Of a DNA stretch of 29,654 nucleotides, positions 1 to 7,806 are shown piece by piece (positions within the stretch are counted from its first letter, which is position 1; each line of letters opens with the position of its first letter). Both the position numbers and the translations under genes were made by a program. The DNA comes from a bacterium (GTDB lineage Bacteria > Elusimicrobiota > Elusimicrobia > Elusimicrobiales > UBA9959), in contig JAJZVJ010000001.1 of assembly GCA_021845705.1 (NCBI GenBank), positions 1 through 29,654 on the forward strand, given 5' to 3'. A model generated the notes under the pieces. It was not told where the DNA came from, ran no database searches, and saw only the letters and a program-made list of their open reading frames with translations.

Positions 1-1
1 C

Positions 2-1585
2 GATCTGGAATGCGGTTTTGCCAACCACGTGGAGAAGAACTACTGCGACCAGTGCGGCTCGGTCCTGACCCTCCACCCCCCGCCCAAAAGCGAGATGCCG
101 CCCCCCCCGCCGGAGCCGCCCAAGCCTTTCAAAGTGGAGATGGAATCCATACAGGACACGGTGTCAGAACGGGCCACCTCTTTCAGGCTCAAACCCGTGG
201 AAGCGCCCCCGGCCGCGCCGCCGCCGCCAAAACCGGGAGCGGGCCCGGCGAAACCGCCTCCCCCGGGAAAACCGTCCGTGCTGGGCGTGCTTACCCCCGA
301 TTCCACGCGGCTGCCTAAGCAGACAGGCCTGCCCCGCGCCGTGGTCCAGACCAGGTTCAGAAGATTGCTGGGCCCGATAGTCACCACCATGATGGTTTCG
401 GTGCTGCTCGGCATACTTTACATGATCGCGGCCCCGTCCCTGCCGCGCCTGCGCCTGCTGATGACGGCGAAATCCTACCTTTCAAATATCTCGCAGGGCA
501 AATACGACAAGGCTTACGACCTGCTCTCCACCAATTCCAAAGCGGCCGTTGCGCTGGACGATTACGTGAAGAACAGCAAGGATTACTATTCGAAGGTTCC
601 GCCCTGGCAGTTCAAGGACGTGCAGGTTTTCGCCATGGAGAAGGACGCGGCCGTGATCCGCTACCAGCTTAAAGAGGGCACGACGGACTGGAAGAGCGAT
701 TATATCTCCTTTGTGCGCGAGAACGACCGCTGGGCGCGGCCGTATATCTGGGTCCTTTTCCAGCCTATCCAGGACGCCATGGACCAGCATGATTTCCCGC
801 ACGCCCTGTTCCTGGCCCAGCGGCTCTACCTTACCGACCCCATAGACCCGCGCTCCTCGGGCTATCTCTGCGACGCCGAGTTCTTTATGGGCCTTTACGG
901 GAAGTCCGTGGAATCCTGCAAGCGCACCATGGACTCGGCCGAGTCCTACCCGGTAGGCTACACCAGCCACATGATCTTCCTGTTCAACTGGCATTACGCC
1001 GACAGCCTGCGCTATCTTTCGCGGGACCGCGTCGCGCTGACCGAATACGAAAAGCTGCTTAAGTGGCCCGGCCTGACCACCGACGACACCTGCCCGCTCT
1101 ACCTGAACCGCGCCGATTCCTACGTGGCGCTTAAGGATTACGACAGGGCCCTGCGGGATGTGATGAAAGCCGATTCCATCTGCACCAAAAGCCCCTCCAA
1201 AGAAGAGGCCAAAAAGCGCCTGGCCTACATAAGCGGCAACGCCGGCGCCGAAGCCATAGCCTTCGCCCAGAAATCCCGCTTCCAGCCGGGCCAGCCGCCC
1301 ATCGGCGAGGCGCGGCAGCTGCAGCTTGCGGCCCTGAAGGTAAAACTGGGCAGGAAGAACGCGAGGCTGCTGCCCAGGGACAAGTGGCTGGCGGTGCACC
1401 TCGGAGGCCCGGAATACCGGGTGTTCCTGCGCCAGGAAAGCTTTAACCAGGCGAGTCGGAAAACCGAGACGCGGGATATTTTCATCTTCCTGGTGAACCT
1501 CTGGAGCAGCACCGGGAAAGTGGAAAAGTCCCCCGCGGCCGCGAACGCGGCGCCGGGAAGCGACGCCGGCGACGGCAGGCAGTGA
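2..1585 (+). CDS. Zinc-ribbon, proline-rich, membrane-anchored TPR-like protein (5' end outside window)
   Basis: The frame is open from base 2, so the true start lies left of the window; the GTG at 29 is only an internal candidate. The first visible residues look like the end of a zinc ribbon: one Cys, a Gly-Phe-x-Asn stretch, then a CDQCG knuckle. Next come about 90 residues rich in Pro, Ala and Lys. A single hydrophobic helix lies near residues 115-135 counted from base 29. After it is a segment resembling the NTF2/DUF4878-type folds found outside the membrane, then TPR-like helical pairs around residues 280-400. The tail is Ala/Gly rich. The layout (cytoplasmic zinc ribbon, linker, one membrane pass, outer TPR domain) is common in uncharacterised bacterial proteins that report on or scaffold envelope processes. 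The specific function is unknown. The gap to accC is 52 bases, so co-transcription is possible. Confidence 0.75.
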   Translation, partial: DLECGFANHVEKNYCDQCGSVLTLHPPPKSEMPPPPPEPPKPFKVEMESIQDTVSERATSFRLKPVEAPPAAPPPPKPGAGPAKPPPPGKPSVLGVLTPDSTRLPKQTGLPRAVVQTRFRRLLGPIVTTMMVSVLLGILYMIAAPSLPRLRLLMTAKSYLSNISQGKYDKAYDLLSTNSKAAVALDDYVKNSKDYYSKVPPWQFKDVQVFAMEKDAAVIRYQLKEGTTDWKSDYISFVRENDRWARPYIWVLFQPIQDAMDQHDFPHALFLAQRLYLTDPIDPRSSGYLCDAEFFMGLYGKSVESCKRTMDSAESYPVGYTSHMIFLFNWHYADSLRYLSRDRVALTEYEKLLKWPGLTTDDTCPLYLNRADSYVALKDYDRALRDVMKADSICTKSPSKEEAKKRLAYISGNAGAEAIAFAQKSRFQPGQPPIGEARQLQLAALKVKLGRKNARLLPRDKWLAVHLGGPEYRVFLRQESFNQASRKTETRDIFIFLVNLWSSTGKVEKSPAAANAAPGSDAGDGRQ

Positions 1586-1637
1586 GCGGCTCCGGGAACG
1601 CCTTTCTTGACCGGCCGGGTATTTTAAAGGAGAAGTT

Positions 1638-2999
1638 ATGTTTAAAAAAGTTTTAATTGCCAACCGCGGCGAAATAGCCGTGCGCGTGATCCGCACGCTG
1701 CGCGAAATGGACGTGAAGTCGGTGGCGGTGTATTCCGAAGCCGACCGCTCCTCGCTCCACGTGCGCCTCGCGGACGAGGCCGTCTGCATCGGGCCCGCCA
1801 TGGCGCGCGAGAGCTACCTGAGCATCCCGGCCATAATTTCGGCCGCCAGGATAACTGGCGCCGACGCCATCCACCCCGGCTACGGTTTCCTGGCCGAGAA
1901 CGCGGATTTTTCCGCCGCCTGCCGCGACAACGGCATAACCTTCATAGGCCCCTCGCCCAAGTCCATACAGCAGCTGGGCCACAAGGCCGAGGCCAGGAAG
2001 ATGGCGGTCAAAGCCGGCATCCCGGTGACCCCGGGCACCAAAGAGTGCGTCGGCAAGGATTTCAGGAAAGACGCCGAGAAGGTGGGTTACCCGCTGATGA
2101 TAAAAGCGGCGGCCGGCGGCGGCGGCAAGGGCATCCGCATAGTGCGCGAAGCCTCCCAGCTGGCCAACGAGATGAACATGGCGCAGTCGGAGTCCAAGGC
2201 GGCCTTCGGCAACGACGAAGTATATTTTGAGAAATATATAGAACTGCCCCGCCATATAGAGGTGCAGTTCGCCCGCGATACCCACGGCAACGTGATAGCT
2301 TTCCCGGAGCGCGACTGTTCCATACAGCGCCGCCACCAGAAGCTGGTGGAGGAATCCCCTTCACCCGCGGTGACCAAGAAGCTCCGCGACAGCCTTGAAG
2401 AAGCCGCCGTAAAGCTGGCGGAAGCCGCCAATTACGTGGGCGTGGGCACGGTGGAATTCCTGCTGACCCAGCAGGGCGAGTTCTACTTCATGGAAGTGAA
2501 CACCCGCCTGCAGGTGGAGCATCCCGTGACGGAATTCATTACCGGCTTCGACCTGGTGCGCGAGCAGCTGCTGGCCGCCTCCGGCGAAAAACTTTCATAT
2601 ACCGGCAGCCACAGCGTTCCCTACCGCGGCCACTCCATAGAGCACCGCGTGAACGCCGAGGATTTTACCCGCAACTTCGCCCCCTCGGTGGGCAGGATAG
2701 ACGAGTGGCTGGTGCCCGGCGGCCCCGGCGTGCGCGTGGACACTCACGTGTACTCCGGCTACAACCTGCCCGTCTATTACGACAGCATGCTCGCCAAGCT
2801 CATAGTCTGGGCCCCGGACCGCGCTTCGGCCGTGGCCCGCTCAAGGCGCGCGCTGGAGGATTTCAAGGTTACGGGGGTAAAGACCACCATAGACGCCCAT
2901 AAACTCATAATAGAAAGCCCCGATTTCCAGGCCGGCAAGACCGATACCGGCTTCATGGAAAGGCTGCTCGCCCCGGCAGTGCCGGTAGCGGCCGAATAA
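1638..2999 (+). CDS. accC: Biotin carboxylase subunit of acetyl-CoA carboxylase
   Basis: ATP-grasp enzyme that carboxylates biotin on its carrier protein using bicarbonate and ATP, the first half-reaction towards malonyl-CoA for fatty acid synthesis. At 453 residues it matches the usual size (about 450). The N-terminal KVLIANRGEIAVRVIRT motif, the glycine-rich ATP loop GGGGKGIR near residue 160 and the MEVNTRLQVEHPVTE active-site segment near residues 285-298 are all intact, followed by the biotin carboxylase C-terminal domain. A clear ribosome binding site (AAAGGAG) sits before the ATG. No biotin carrier (accB) gene adjoins it, although accB often does elsewhere, so the carrier must be encoded elsewhere. 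The same family also serves as subunit A of pyruvate or propionyl-CoA carboxylases, which cannot be excluded from sequence alone. Confidence 0.93.
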   Translation: MFKKVLIANRGEIAVRVIRTLREMDVKSVAVYSEADRSSLHVRLADEAVCIGPAMARESYLSIPAIISAARITGADAIHPGYGFLAENADFSAACRDNGITFIGPSPKSIQQLGHKAEARKMAVKAGIPVTPGTKECVGKDFRKDAEKVGYPLMIKAAAGGGGKGIRIVREASQLANEMNMAQSESKAAFGNDEVYFEKYIELPRHIEVQFARDTHGNVIAFPERDCSIQRRHQKLVEESPSPAVTKKLRDSLEEAAVKLAEAANYVGVGTVEFLLTQQGEFYFMEVNTRLQVEHPVTEFITGFDLVREQLLAASGEKLSYTGSHSVPYRGHSIEHRVNAEDFTRNFAPSVGRIDEWLVPGGPGVRVDTHVYSGYNLPVYYDSMLAKLIVWAPDRASAVARSRRALEDFKVTGVKTTIDAHKLIIESPDFQAGKTDTGFMERLLAPAVPVAAE

Positions 3000-3021
3000 A
3001 GCCACGGGCCGGGCGCCGAGA

Positions 3022-3516
3022 ATGAGAACAAGAGATAAGATAATATCCCTTAAAAAGGCGGTAGCCCTGCGCGCCGCCCTTAAGCGCGCGGGGAAGAAAG
3101 CCGTTTTCACCAATGGCTGTTTCGACCTTATCCACGCCGGCCATATAGCCTCCCTGGAGAAAGCCCGCTCCTTGGGGGATTTCCTTTTCCTGGGCCTCAA
3201 CTCCGACGCCTCGGTACGCCGGCTTAAGGGACCCTCCCGCCCCATAAACAAAGCGGCGGACAGGGCGGTGGTCCTGGCGGCCCTGCAGGCGGTGGACGCC
3301 GTGATAGTTTTCGCGCAGGATACCCCGCTCGAACTTATCCGGGCTTTAAGGCCGGACGTGCTCGCGAAGGGCGCCGATTACCTGAACAGGCCCGTGGCGG
3401 GCGCCGGCTTCGCCGGCCGGGTAGCGCTTATCCCGCTGCTGAAAGGCCGGTCCACGACGGTTTTAGCCGGGAAGCTGGCCAAAGCGAAGCCCGGCAGCCG
3501 CGGGAATAAGAAGTAA
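3022..3516 (+). CDS. rfaE2: D-glycero-beta-D-manno-heptose 1-phosphate adenylyltransferase
   Basis: Single-domain nucleotidyltransferase of the cytidylyltransferase-like fold, 164 residues. It corresponds to the C-terminal half of E. coli HldE, which makes ADP-heptose for the LPS inner core. Visible motifs are TNGCFDLIHAGH near residues 30-41 (the HxGH nucleotide-binding signature), GLNSDASVRRLKGPSRP, and a conserved KGADYL near residue 118. The kinase half of HldE is not fused, so a separate heptose kinase is expected elsewhere. The gene starts 22 bases after accC with no strong Shine-Dalgarno sequence, which points to one operon with translation following on from accC. It supports an outer membrane carrying heptose-containing glycolipid. 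Confidence 0.88.
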   Translation: MRTRDKIISLKKAVALRAALKRAGKKAVFTNGCFDLIHAGHIASLEKARSLGDFLFLGLNSDASVRRLKGPSRPINKAADRAVVLAALQAVDAVIVFAQDTPLELIRALRPDVLAKGADYLNRPVAGAGFAGRVALIPLLKGRSTTVLAGKLAKAKPGSRGNKK

Positions 3517-3636
3517 AAGCACAGGCCGCCCGGGCTTTCCGCCATAACAGCCGCCGCGCCCCGGACAAAAACCGCGCTTTTCATTGCCATTTTTTTTACC
3601 TAAACCCCCCTTAATTTAATAAAATATCAGGATACT
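3517..3636 (+). promoter_or_regulatory. Intergenic region with probable promoter for the serine-palmitoyltransferase-like gene
   Basis: This 120-base gap changes from GC-rich to AT-rich. It has a run of T ending at 3597, then an AT-rich block with a TAAAAT at 3620-3625 and a TATCAG at 3625-3630. Either could act as a -10 element; the second sits exactly six bases before the ATG. An AGGA at 3629-3632 could act as a weak, closely spaced ribosome binding site. No convincing -35 element or strong terminator stem was found, so this is only a tentative promoter. Confidence 0.35.
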
Positions 3637-4845
3637 ATGACAGATATTTTCGAGAAATGCAGGCACTTCACCATCGCCAAACAGCTGATGGAATCAGGCA
3701 TTTACCCCTATTTCAAGGAACTTGAATCCGAACAGGCCCCTGAAATAACGATAAAGGGTAAAAAATTCATAATGTTCGGCTCCAATAACTACCTGGGGCT
3801 GGCTAACGACCCGCGCATGAAGACAGCGGCCATCGACGCTGTTAAAAATTTCGGCACCGGCGTCGCCGGGTCGCGCTTCCTTAACGGCAACACCGTCCTG
3901 CACATGGAACTTGAGCGCAAACTGGCCGCTTTCAAAGGCCGTGAAGCGGCGCTTATTTACGCCACCGGCTACCAGATGAACCTGGGCGTTATCTCCGCCC
4001 TGGTGGGCAAGAACGATTTCGCCATCGTGGACAAGCTGGACCACGCCAGCATCCTGGACGGCTGCAGGCTTTCCCACGGCGAAATACGCCGCTACAAGCA
4101 CAACAACATGGCCGACCTGGAAAAAGTCCTCAAAGAAATAGGCCCCAGGCACGGCAAGCTGGTGATAGTTGACGGGGTCTTCTCGATGGAAGGCGATATC
4201 GCCCCTGTCCCCGAGATCTCCAGGCTCTGCAAAAAATACGGCGCCCGCCTTATGGTGGACGACGCCCACGCTACCGGCGTTATGGGCAAATACGGCCACG
4301 GGACCTCCGAACACTTCGGCCTTTCCCACAAGGAAGTGGACATCGTGGTTGGCACCTGCTCCAAGTCCCTGGCCTCGGTGGGCGGCTTCGCCGTGGGCGA
4401 CAAAGACATTATCCATTACATACAGCACCTTTCCCGCTCCATGATCTTTTCGGCCGCCCTGCCGCCCTCCTCCGTGGCCGCCATTTCCAGGGCCCTGGAC
4501 ATCATAGAAGAAGAGCCGGAGCGGATAAAGAAACTCTGGGACAACTCCAGGTACCTTATGAAGCGGTTCAAGGAAATGGGCCTGAACACGGGCGAAACCC
4601 GGACCCCCATCATCCCCGTGATCATAGGCGACAACGAAAAAACTTTCATGCTGTGGCGCATGCTTTACGATAACGGCCTGTTCACCAACCCGGTGGTCAG
4701 CCCCGCCGTCCCTCCGAAGCGCTCCCTTATACGCGTGGTAGCTACCGCTACACACACCCGCGAACAGCTGGACAGGGCCCTGAATATTTTCGAGACCTGC
4801 ATTAAAAAGATCCTAAAGAAAAAACCCGCCGCCCTGGTAAAATAG
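3637..4845 (+). CDS. Serine palmitoyltransferase-like alpha-oxoamine synthase
   Basis: PLP-dependent enzyme of the alpha-oxoamine synthase family (402 residues, normal length), which condenses an amino acid with an acyl-CoA or acyl-ACP. Visible motifs are MFGSNNYLGL near residue 47, GVAGSRFLNGN near 76, DKLDHASILDG near 131, VDGVFSMEGD, VDDAHATGVMG near 207, and the PLP lysine in TCSKSLASVGGF near 247. From memory of the family, the N-terminal GIYPYF segment, the DKLDHAS wording and the TPIIPVIIG and NPVVSPAVPP segments are closer to Bacteroidetes serine palmitoyltransferases than to glycine C-acetyltransferase (kbl) or AONS (bioF). The adjoining GNAT gene, 26 bases downstream, fits sphingolipid synthesis. 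No kbl partner (threonine dehydrogenase) or biotin genes are next to it. The family is certain; the exact substrate is inferred. Confidence 0.85.
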   Translation: MTDIFEKCRHFTIAKQLMESGIYPYFKELESEQAPEITIKGKKFIMFGSNNYLGLANDPRMKTAAIDAVKNFGTGVAGSRFLNGNTVLHMELERKLAAFKGREAALIYATGYQMNLGVISALVGKNDFAIVDKLDHASILDGCRLSHGEIRRYKHNNMADLEKVLKEIGPRHGKLVIVDGVFSMEGDIAPVPEISRLCKKYGARLMVDDAHATGVMGKYGHGTSEHFGLSHKEVDIVVGTCSKSLASVGGFAVGDKDIIHYIQHLSRSMIFSAALPPSSVAAISRALDIIEEEPERIKKLWDNSRYLMKRFKEMGLNTGETRTPIIPVIIGDNEKTFMLWRMLYDNGLFTNPVVSPAVPPKRSLIRVVATATHTREQLDRALNIFETCIKKILKKKPAALVK

Positions 4846-4871
4846 CCAGGCGCGGCCGGAAAGAACCGCTT

Positions 4872-5984
4872 ATGCCTATTGAAATTCGGGAACTGGCCGA
4901 ATCGGAACTCGGCGACTTCGTGGACTACCCTTTCTCCCTCTTCCGGGAACACCCCTACTGGGTAGGGGAGCTGAAAAAAGACACCATCCACCTGCTTGAG
5001 CTCGGCCACCCTTTCTGGCGCCACGGCGAGCGGAAACTTTTCATGGCTTACAACGCCGGCCTCCCGGTCGGCCGCATAGCGGCCATAGTCAACAGCGCCC
5101 ATAATTCATTCCACGGCGAAAATTGCGGCTTCTTCGGCTTTTTCGACTGCGCCGAGGACCCGGAGGCCGCCGCCGGCCTTTTTACGGCGGCGGGGAAATA
5201 CCTGCGCGCGAAGGGGATGGACAAGGTGCGCGGCCCGGTCAACCCGTCCACCAACGAGACTTGCGGCCTGCTGGTGGAGGGTTTCGATTCCCCGCCGATG
5301 ATAATGATGACCTACAACCCGCCCTACTACGCCGGGCTGATAGAGGCCGCCGGCTTCTCCAAAGCAAAAGACCTGCTGGCCTATAACATGGCGGTCGCCG
5401 CCGGCTTCCCGGAACGCTTCGAGAAGATAGTGAAACGCATAAACAGGGGCGGCAACATAGCCGTGGAACTGGTGGACATAAAGAAACTCGACGAAGCCAT
5501 CGCGGAGATAAAAGACGTCTACAACTCCGCCTGGGAAAAGAACTGGGGCTTCATCCCGATGACGGACGCCGAGCTGGACGACATGGGCAAAGCCCTCAGG
5601 CCGATGCTCAAGCCGGATTACCTGTTCTTCGCCAGGGTGGACGGCAAGGCCGCCGCTTTCTGCCTTATGCTGCCGGACTTCAACGTACCCCTGAAAGCCG
5701 CGCGCGGCAGCCTTAACCCGCTGACCATCCTGCCTTTCCTTTATAACATGACCTTCAAGATCCGCGGCGGGCGCATGCTTACGCTCGGCGTCAAGAAAGA
5801 ATTCCGCGGCCGCGGGCTGGAGATGTTCCTCATAAAAAAAGCCATCGAGTCCGGCAAAAAGATGGGCTGGAAGAACGGCGAGATGTCCTGGACCCTTGAA
5901 GACAACACCCTTATAAACAACACTATAGAGTCCATAGGCGGAAAGGTGTACAAGAAGTACCGGATCTACGAGAAGAAGCTGTAA
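4872..5984 (+). CDS. GNAT-fold acyltransferase-like protein, possible bacterial ceramide synthase
   Basis: Protein of 370 residues from the GNAT-like family related to E. coli YghO. Characteristic segments are FREHPYWV near residue 24, HPFWRHGE near 46, a FFGFFD block near 85, VRGPVNPSTNETCGLLVEGF near 117-136 and MMTYNPPYY near 143-151. The C-terminal half contains GVKKEFRGRGLEMFLIKKAI near residue 300, matching the GNAT acyl-CoA pyrophosphate loop (R-G-R-G). The gene follows the serine-palmitoyltransferase-like gene by 26 bases and is likely co-transcribed. In Caulobacter the acyl-transfer step of ceramide formation (bCerS) is carried out by a GNAT-superfamily protein encoded near spt, so N-acylation of a sphingoid base is a reasonable guess. 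The substrate is not shown by the sequence, and I cannot confirm that this subfamily is the same as bCerS. Confidence 0.7.
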   Translation: MPIEIRELAESELGDFVDYPFSLFREHPYWVGELKKDTIHLLELGHPFWRHGERKLFMAYNAGLPVGRIAAIVNSAHNSFHGENCGFFGFFDCAEDPEAAAGLFTAAGKYLRAKGMDKVRGPVNPSTNETCGLLVEGFDSPPMIMMTYNPPYYAGLIEAAGFSKAKDLLAYNMAVAAGFPERFEKIVKRINRGGNIAVELVDIKKLDEAIAEIKDVYNSAWEKNWGFIPMTDAELDDMGKALRPMLKPDYLFFARVDGKAAAFCLMLPDFNVPLKAARGSLNPLTILPFLYNMTFKIRGGRMLTLGVKKEFRGRGLEMFLIKKAIESGKKMGWKNGEMSWTLEDNTLINNTIESIGGKVYKKYRIYEKKL

Positions 5985-6041
5985 TTCCCTCCGGCCGGTC
6001 GCCATCGTTAATCTTTCCGTAATCTTTATTTAATCCCCCTC

Positions 6042-6059
6042 TGTTATAATTTCCATATG
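6042..6059 (+). promoter_or_regulatory. Extended -10 promoter giving a leaderless HD-GYP mRNA
   Basis: TGT followed by a perfect TATAAT at 6045-6050 forms an extended -10 element. Six bases (TTCCAT) separate it from the ATG at 6057, so the predicted +1 is the A of the start codon. There is no Shine-Dalgarno sequence. No good -35 was seen, which is usual for extended -10 promoters. Confidence 0.6.
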
Positions 6060-7355
6060 CGGTTCTCAGACCTGAAGAAGATAAAACAGCAAGCTTCCGA
6101 ACCTGCTTCCGGAAGGCGGGGCAGACCTGCGCCGGACCGGGGACCCGTTGCGGAGGAGGAGCTCGCGGGCGCGCGGCGGCCGGAACCGCCGGCAGCGCAG
6201 CCGCGGCCGGTCAGGCGGCCGGAACCCCCGATAGCCGAAAAACCCGCCCCTGAGCCTCTTTCAAAACAGCCTGAAGCCCCCGCGGCCGAACCCGGGCCGG
6301 GCGCGGCCGCCCCGGAACGGCCCGCTTCTAACTACGAAAGTCCCCAGAAAAGCCGGCGCGACGCCCGGGCCAAGGCCAGTGTTCCGCAAGCCGCCTTCAA
6401 GGACCTGGACGCAAGGGCCAGGGAAGTCTATTCAACACTTCTCGAACAGTCCGGAGCGTTAATAAAAGCCGTGGACCAGCCTTACACGGAAAAATACGAA
6501 GCGGTAGTTTCGGTCTGCAGGCTGGTTTCGGACACGCTCAGGACCAACGGCGTCCTTCTGAATTACACGACCTTCTCCACGGCCGACGACTATCTCCTCG
6601 CCCACACCGCCAATACTACGATACTTGCGCTGGCCATGGGCCTGGAAGCCGGCCTGGAGGAACCGGAACTCAGCCTGCTCGGGTTCTGCTCCATGGCCCA
6701 CGATATAGGCATGACGGAGTACTCTTCGCTCTATAACAGCCCGGAGCGCCTGGGCGAAAAAGAATTCGCGGAAATGTCGCTGCATGCCGAAGCCGGCGTG
6801 GCAAAACTTGAGCGGATAGTGGACCTGGACTACAGGATAAAAGAGCGGGCCAGGCACATAGTTCTGCAGACCCATGAGCGCGACGACGGATCGGGCTACC
6901 CGGACCGTCTTTCCGACGAGGAGATAGACCCCCTGGCCCAGCTGATAAGCATCGCCGACGTCTATGAAGCCCTGACGCACCCCAGGGCGTGGCGGGAAGC
7001 CATGAACCCGGCCGACGCGGTAAGGGACCTCGTGGAAAAGGAGGGCAGGGGTTTCAACGCCATGGCGGTAAAGGCGCTTATCTCCGCTATCTCTATTTAC
7101 CCGCCCGGTTCCATAGTGGCGCTTTCCTCAGGGGAGATAGCGCGGGTAATAAAGGCTACCCGCGGCTTCCTCACAAAGCCGCTTGTGGAGATCCTGCTGG
7201 ATCAGGATTTCTCCCGGTTACGGCCGTATAAACTCGACCTTTTCGAGCATCCTCTTGTCTCGATAGAACGCCCCGTCCCTTTTAAAGAGCTGGAAGCCCG
7301 CAACCCCAAGTTCGCCGCCGGCGTTGAAATGTCGCGCTGGTGGGTGGAGTGGTAG
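6057..7355 (+). CDS. HD-GYP domain protein (c-di-GMP phosphodiesterase-like), partly degenerate
   Basis: Protein of 432 residues. Residues 1-110 are a Pro/Ala/Glu-rich, probably disordered segment. An HD-GYP domain covers about residues 120-330, followed by about 100 residues resembling the C-terminal extensions of such proteins. HD-GYP enzymes hydrolyse cyclic di-GMP using two or three metal ions. The HD pair is present (H215, D216), as are the HAEAG histidine, the GYP triplet in HERDDGSGYP, and the later ADVYEALT aspartate. Two usual positions differ: the Lys of HDxGK is Met219, and the first His of the HHE motif is Thr272. Metal binding and activity may therefore be reduced or altered. There is no transmembrane segment or obvious sensor domain. 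A receiver gene follows after 50 bases, suggesting it acts in trans on this protein. Confidence 0.85.
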   Translation: MRFSDLKKIKQQASEPASGRRGRPAPDRGPVAEEELAGARRPEPPAAQPRPVRRPEPPIAEKPAPEPLSKQPEAPAAEPGPGAAAPERPASNYESPQKSRRDARAKASVPQAAFKDLDARAREVYSTLLEQSGALIKAVDQPYTEKYEAVVSVCRLVSDTLRTNGVLLNYTTFSTADDYLLAHTANTTILALAMGLEAGLEEPELSLLGFCSMAHDIGMTEYSSLYNSPERLGEKEFAEMSLHAEAGVAKLERIVDLDYRIKERARHIVLQTHERDDGSGYPDRLSDEEIDPLAQLISIADVYEALTHPRAWREAMNPADAVRDLVEKEGRGFNAMAVKALISAISIYPPGSIVALSSGEIARVIKATRGFLTKPLVEILLDQDFSRLRPYKLDLFEHPLVSIERPVPFKELEARNPKFAAGVEMSRWWVEW

Positions 7356-7405
7356 CGCGCGGAACGAAAATACCACCCCGAGACCCTCCGGCCGCCCGGC
7401 AGAAC

Positions 7406-7780
7406 ATGGACAAAAAACAACTTTTATTCATCGAAGACGAGGGCTACGTCATCGACCGGGTGAACGAGATCCTGAACGCGTTCCCGCAATTCGAGGTAAC
7501 GCGCCTGAAAGAAGCGGAGGCCGCCCGGGCCCTGCTGGAGGAAAAGTCTTTCGATATAGTTATAACCGATATTTACCTGCGCGGCGCCAGCGGCCTGGAA
7601 TTCTCTTTCAAGGCCAGGGAAAAAAACAAGGACGCCTGCGTTATCCTGATCACCGGCCTGGACAACGCGGATATGGCCGCCAAGGCCGTCAGGGAAGGGG
7701 CTTTCGATTTTGTGATAAGACCGCCGGGGCTTGAACGGCTTACGAATATTTTAAAAATGGTCACGCTGGTGCGCGGGTAA
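7406..7780 (+). CDS. Stand-alone response regulator receiver protein
   Basis: A CheY-like domain of 124 residues with no output domain. The acidic pair is E10-D11, the phosphoacceptor is D55 in ITDIYL, and the conserved Thr is T83 in LITG. The usual Lys of the KP motif is Arg105 (VIRPPG), an uncommon but not unknown change that may slow phosphorylation or shift the active balance. The start at 7406 was chosen because the receiver fold begins there. The frame is open back to an ATG at 7340, but that extension of 22 residues is low complexity and overlaps the end of the HD-GYP gene. Position directly after the HD-GYP gene suggests a split receiver/HD-GYP pair, which in many bacteria is one fused protein. 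Confidence 0.85.
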   Translation: MDKKQLLFIEDEGYVIDRVNEILNAFPQFEVTRLKEAEAARALLEEKSFDIVITDIYLRGASGLEFSFKAREKNKDACVILITGLDNADMAAKAVREGAFDFVIRPPGLERLTNILKMVTLVRG

Positions 7781-7806
7781 CGGTCCAGGGCTTTTTCAGC
7801 GGACCG
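7781..7806. terminator. Hairpin between convergent genes
   Basis: CGGTCC (7781-7786) and GGACCG (7801-7806) form a six-base stem around a 14-base loop. It exactly fills the gap between the stop of the receiver gene and the stop of the nucleotidyltransferase gene on the other strand. There is no T tract after it, so intrinsic termination is uncertain. Confidence 0.3.

Noticed and set aside
482..1801. Long minus-strand open frame opposite the TPR-like and accC genes
   Set aside because: It spans the end of one real gene and the start of another and shows no family motif.
3694..4755. A 353-codon open frame on the minus strand opposite the serine-palmitoyltransferase-like gene
   Set aside because: Low-complexity translation with no recognisable motif, exactly opposite a well-conserved enzyme; a by-product of GC-rich codon use.
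3637..4845. Annotation as glycine C-acetyltransferase (kbl)
   Set aside because: Same family, but no threonine dehydrogenase gene adjoins it and the sequence wording and the neighbouring GNAT gene favour serine palmitoyltransferase; kept as an alternative only.
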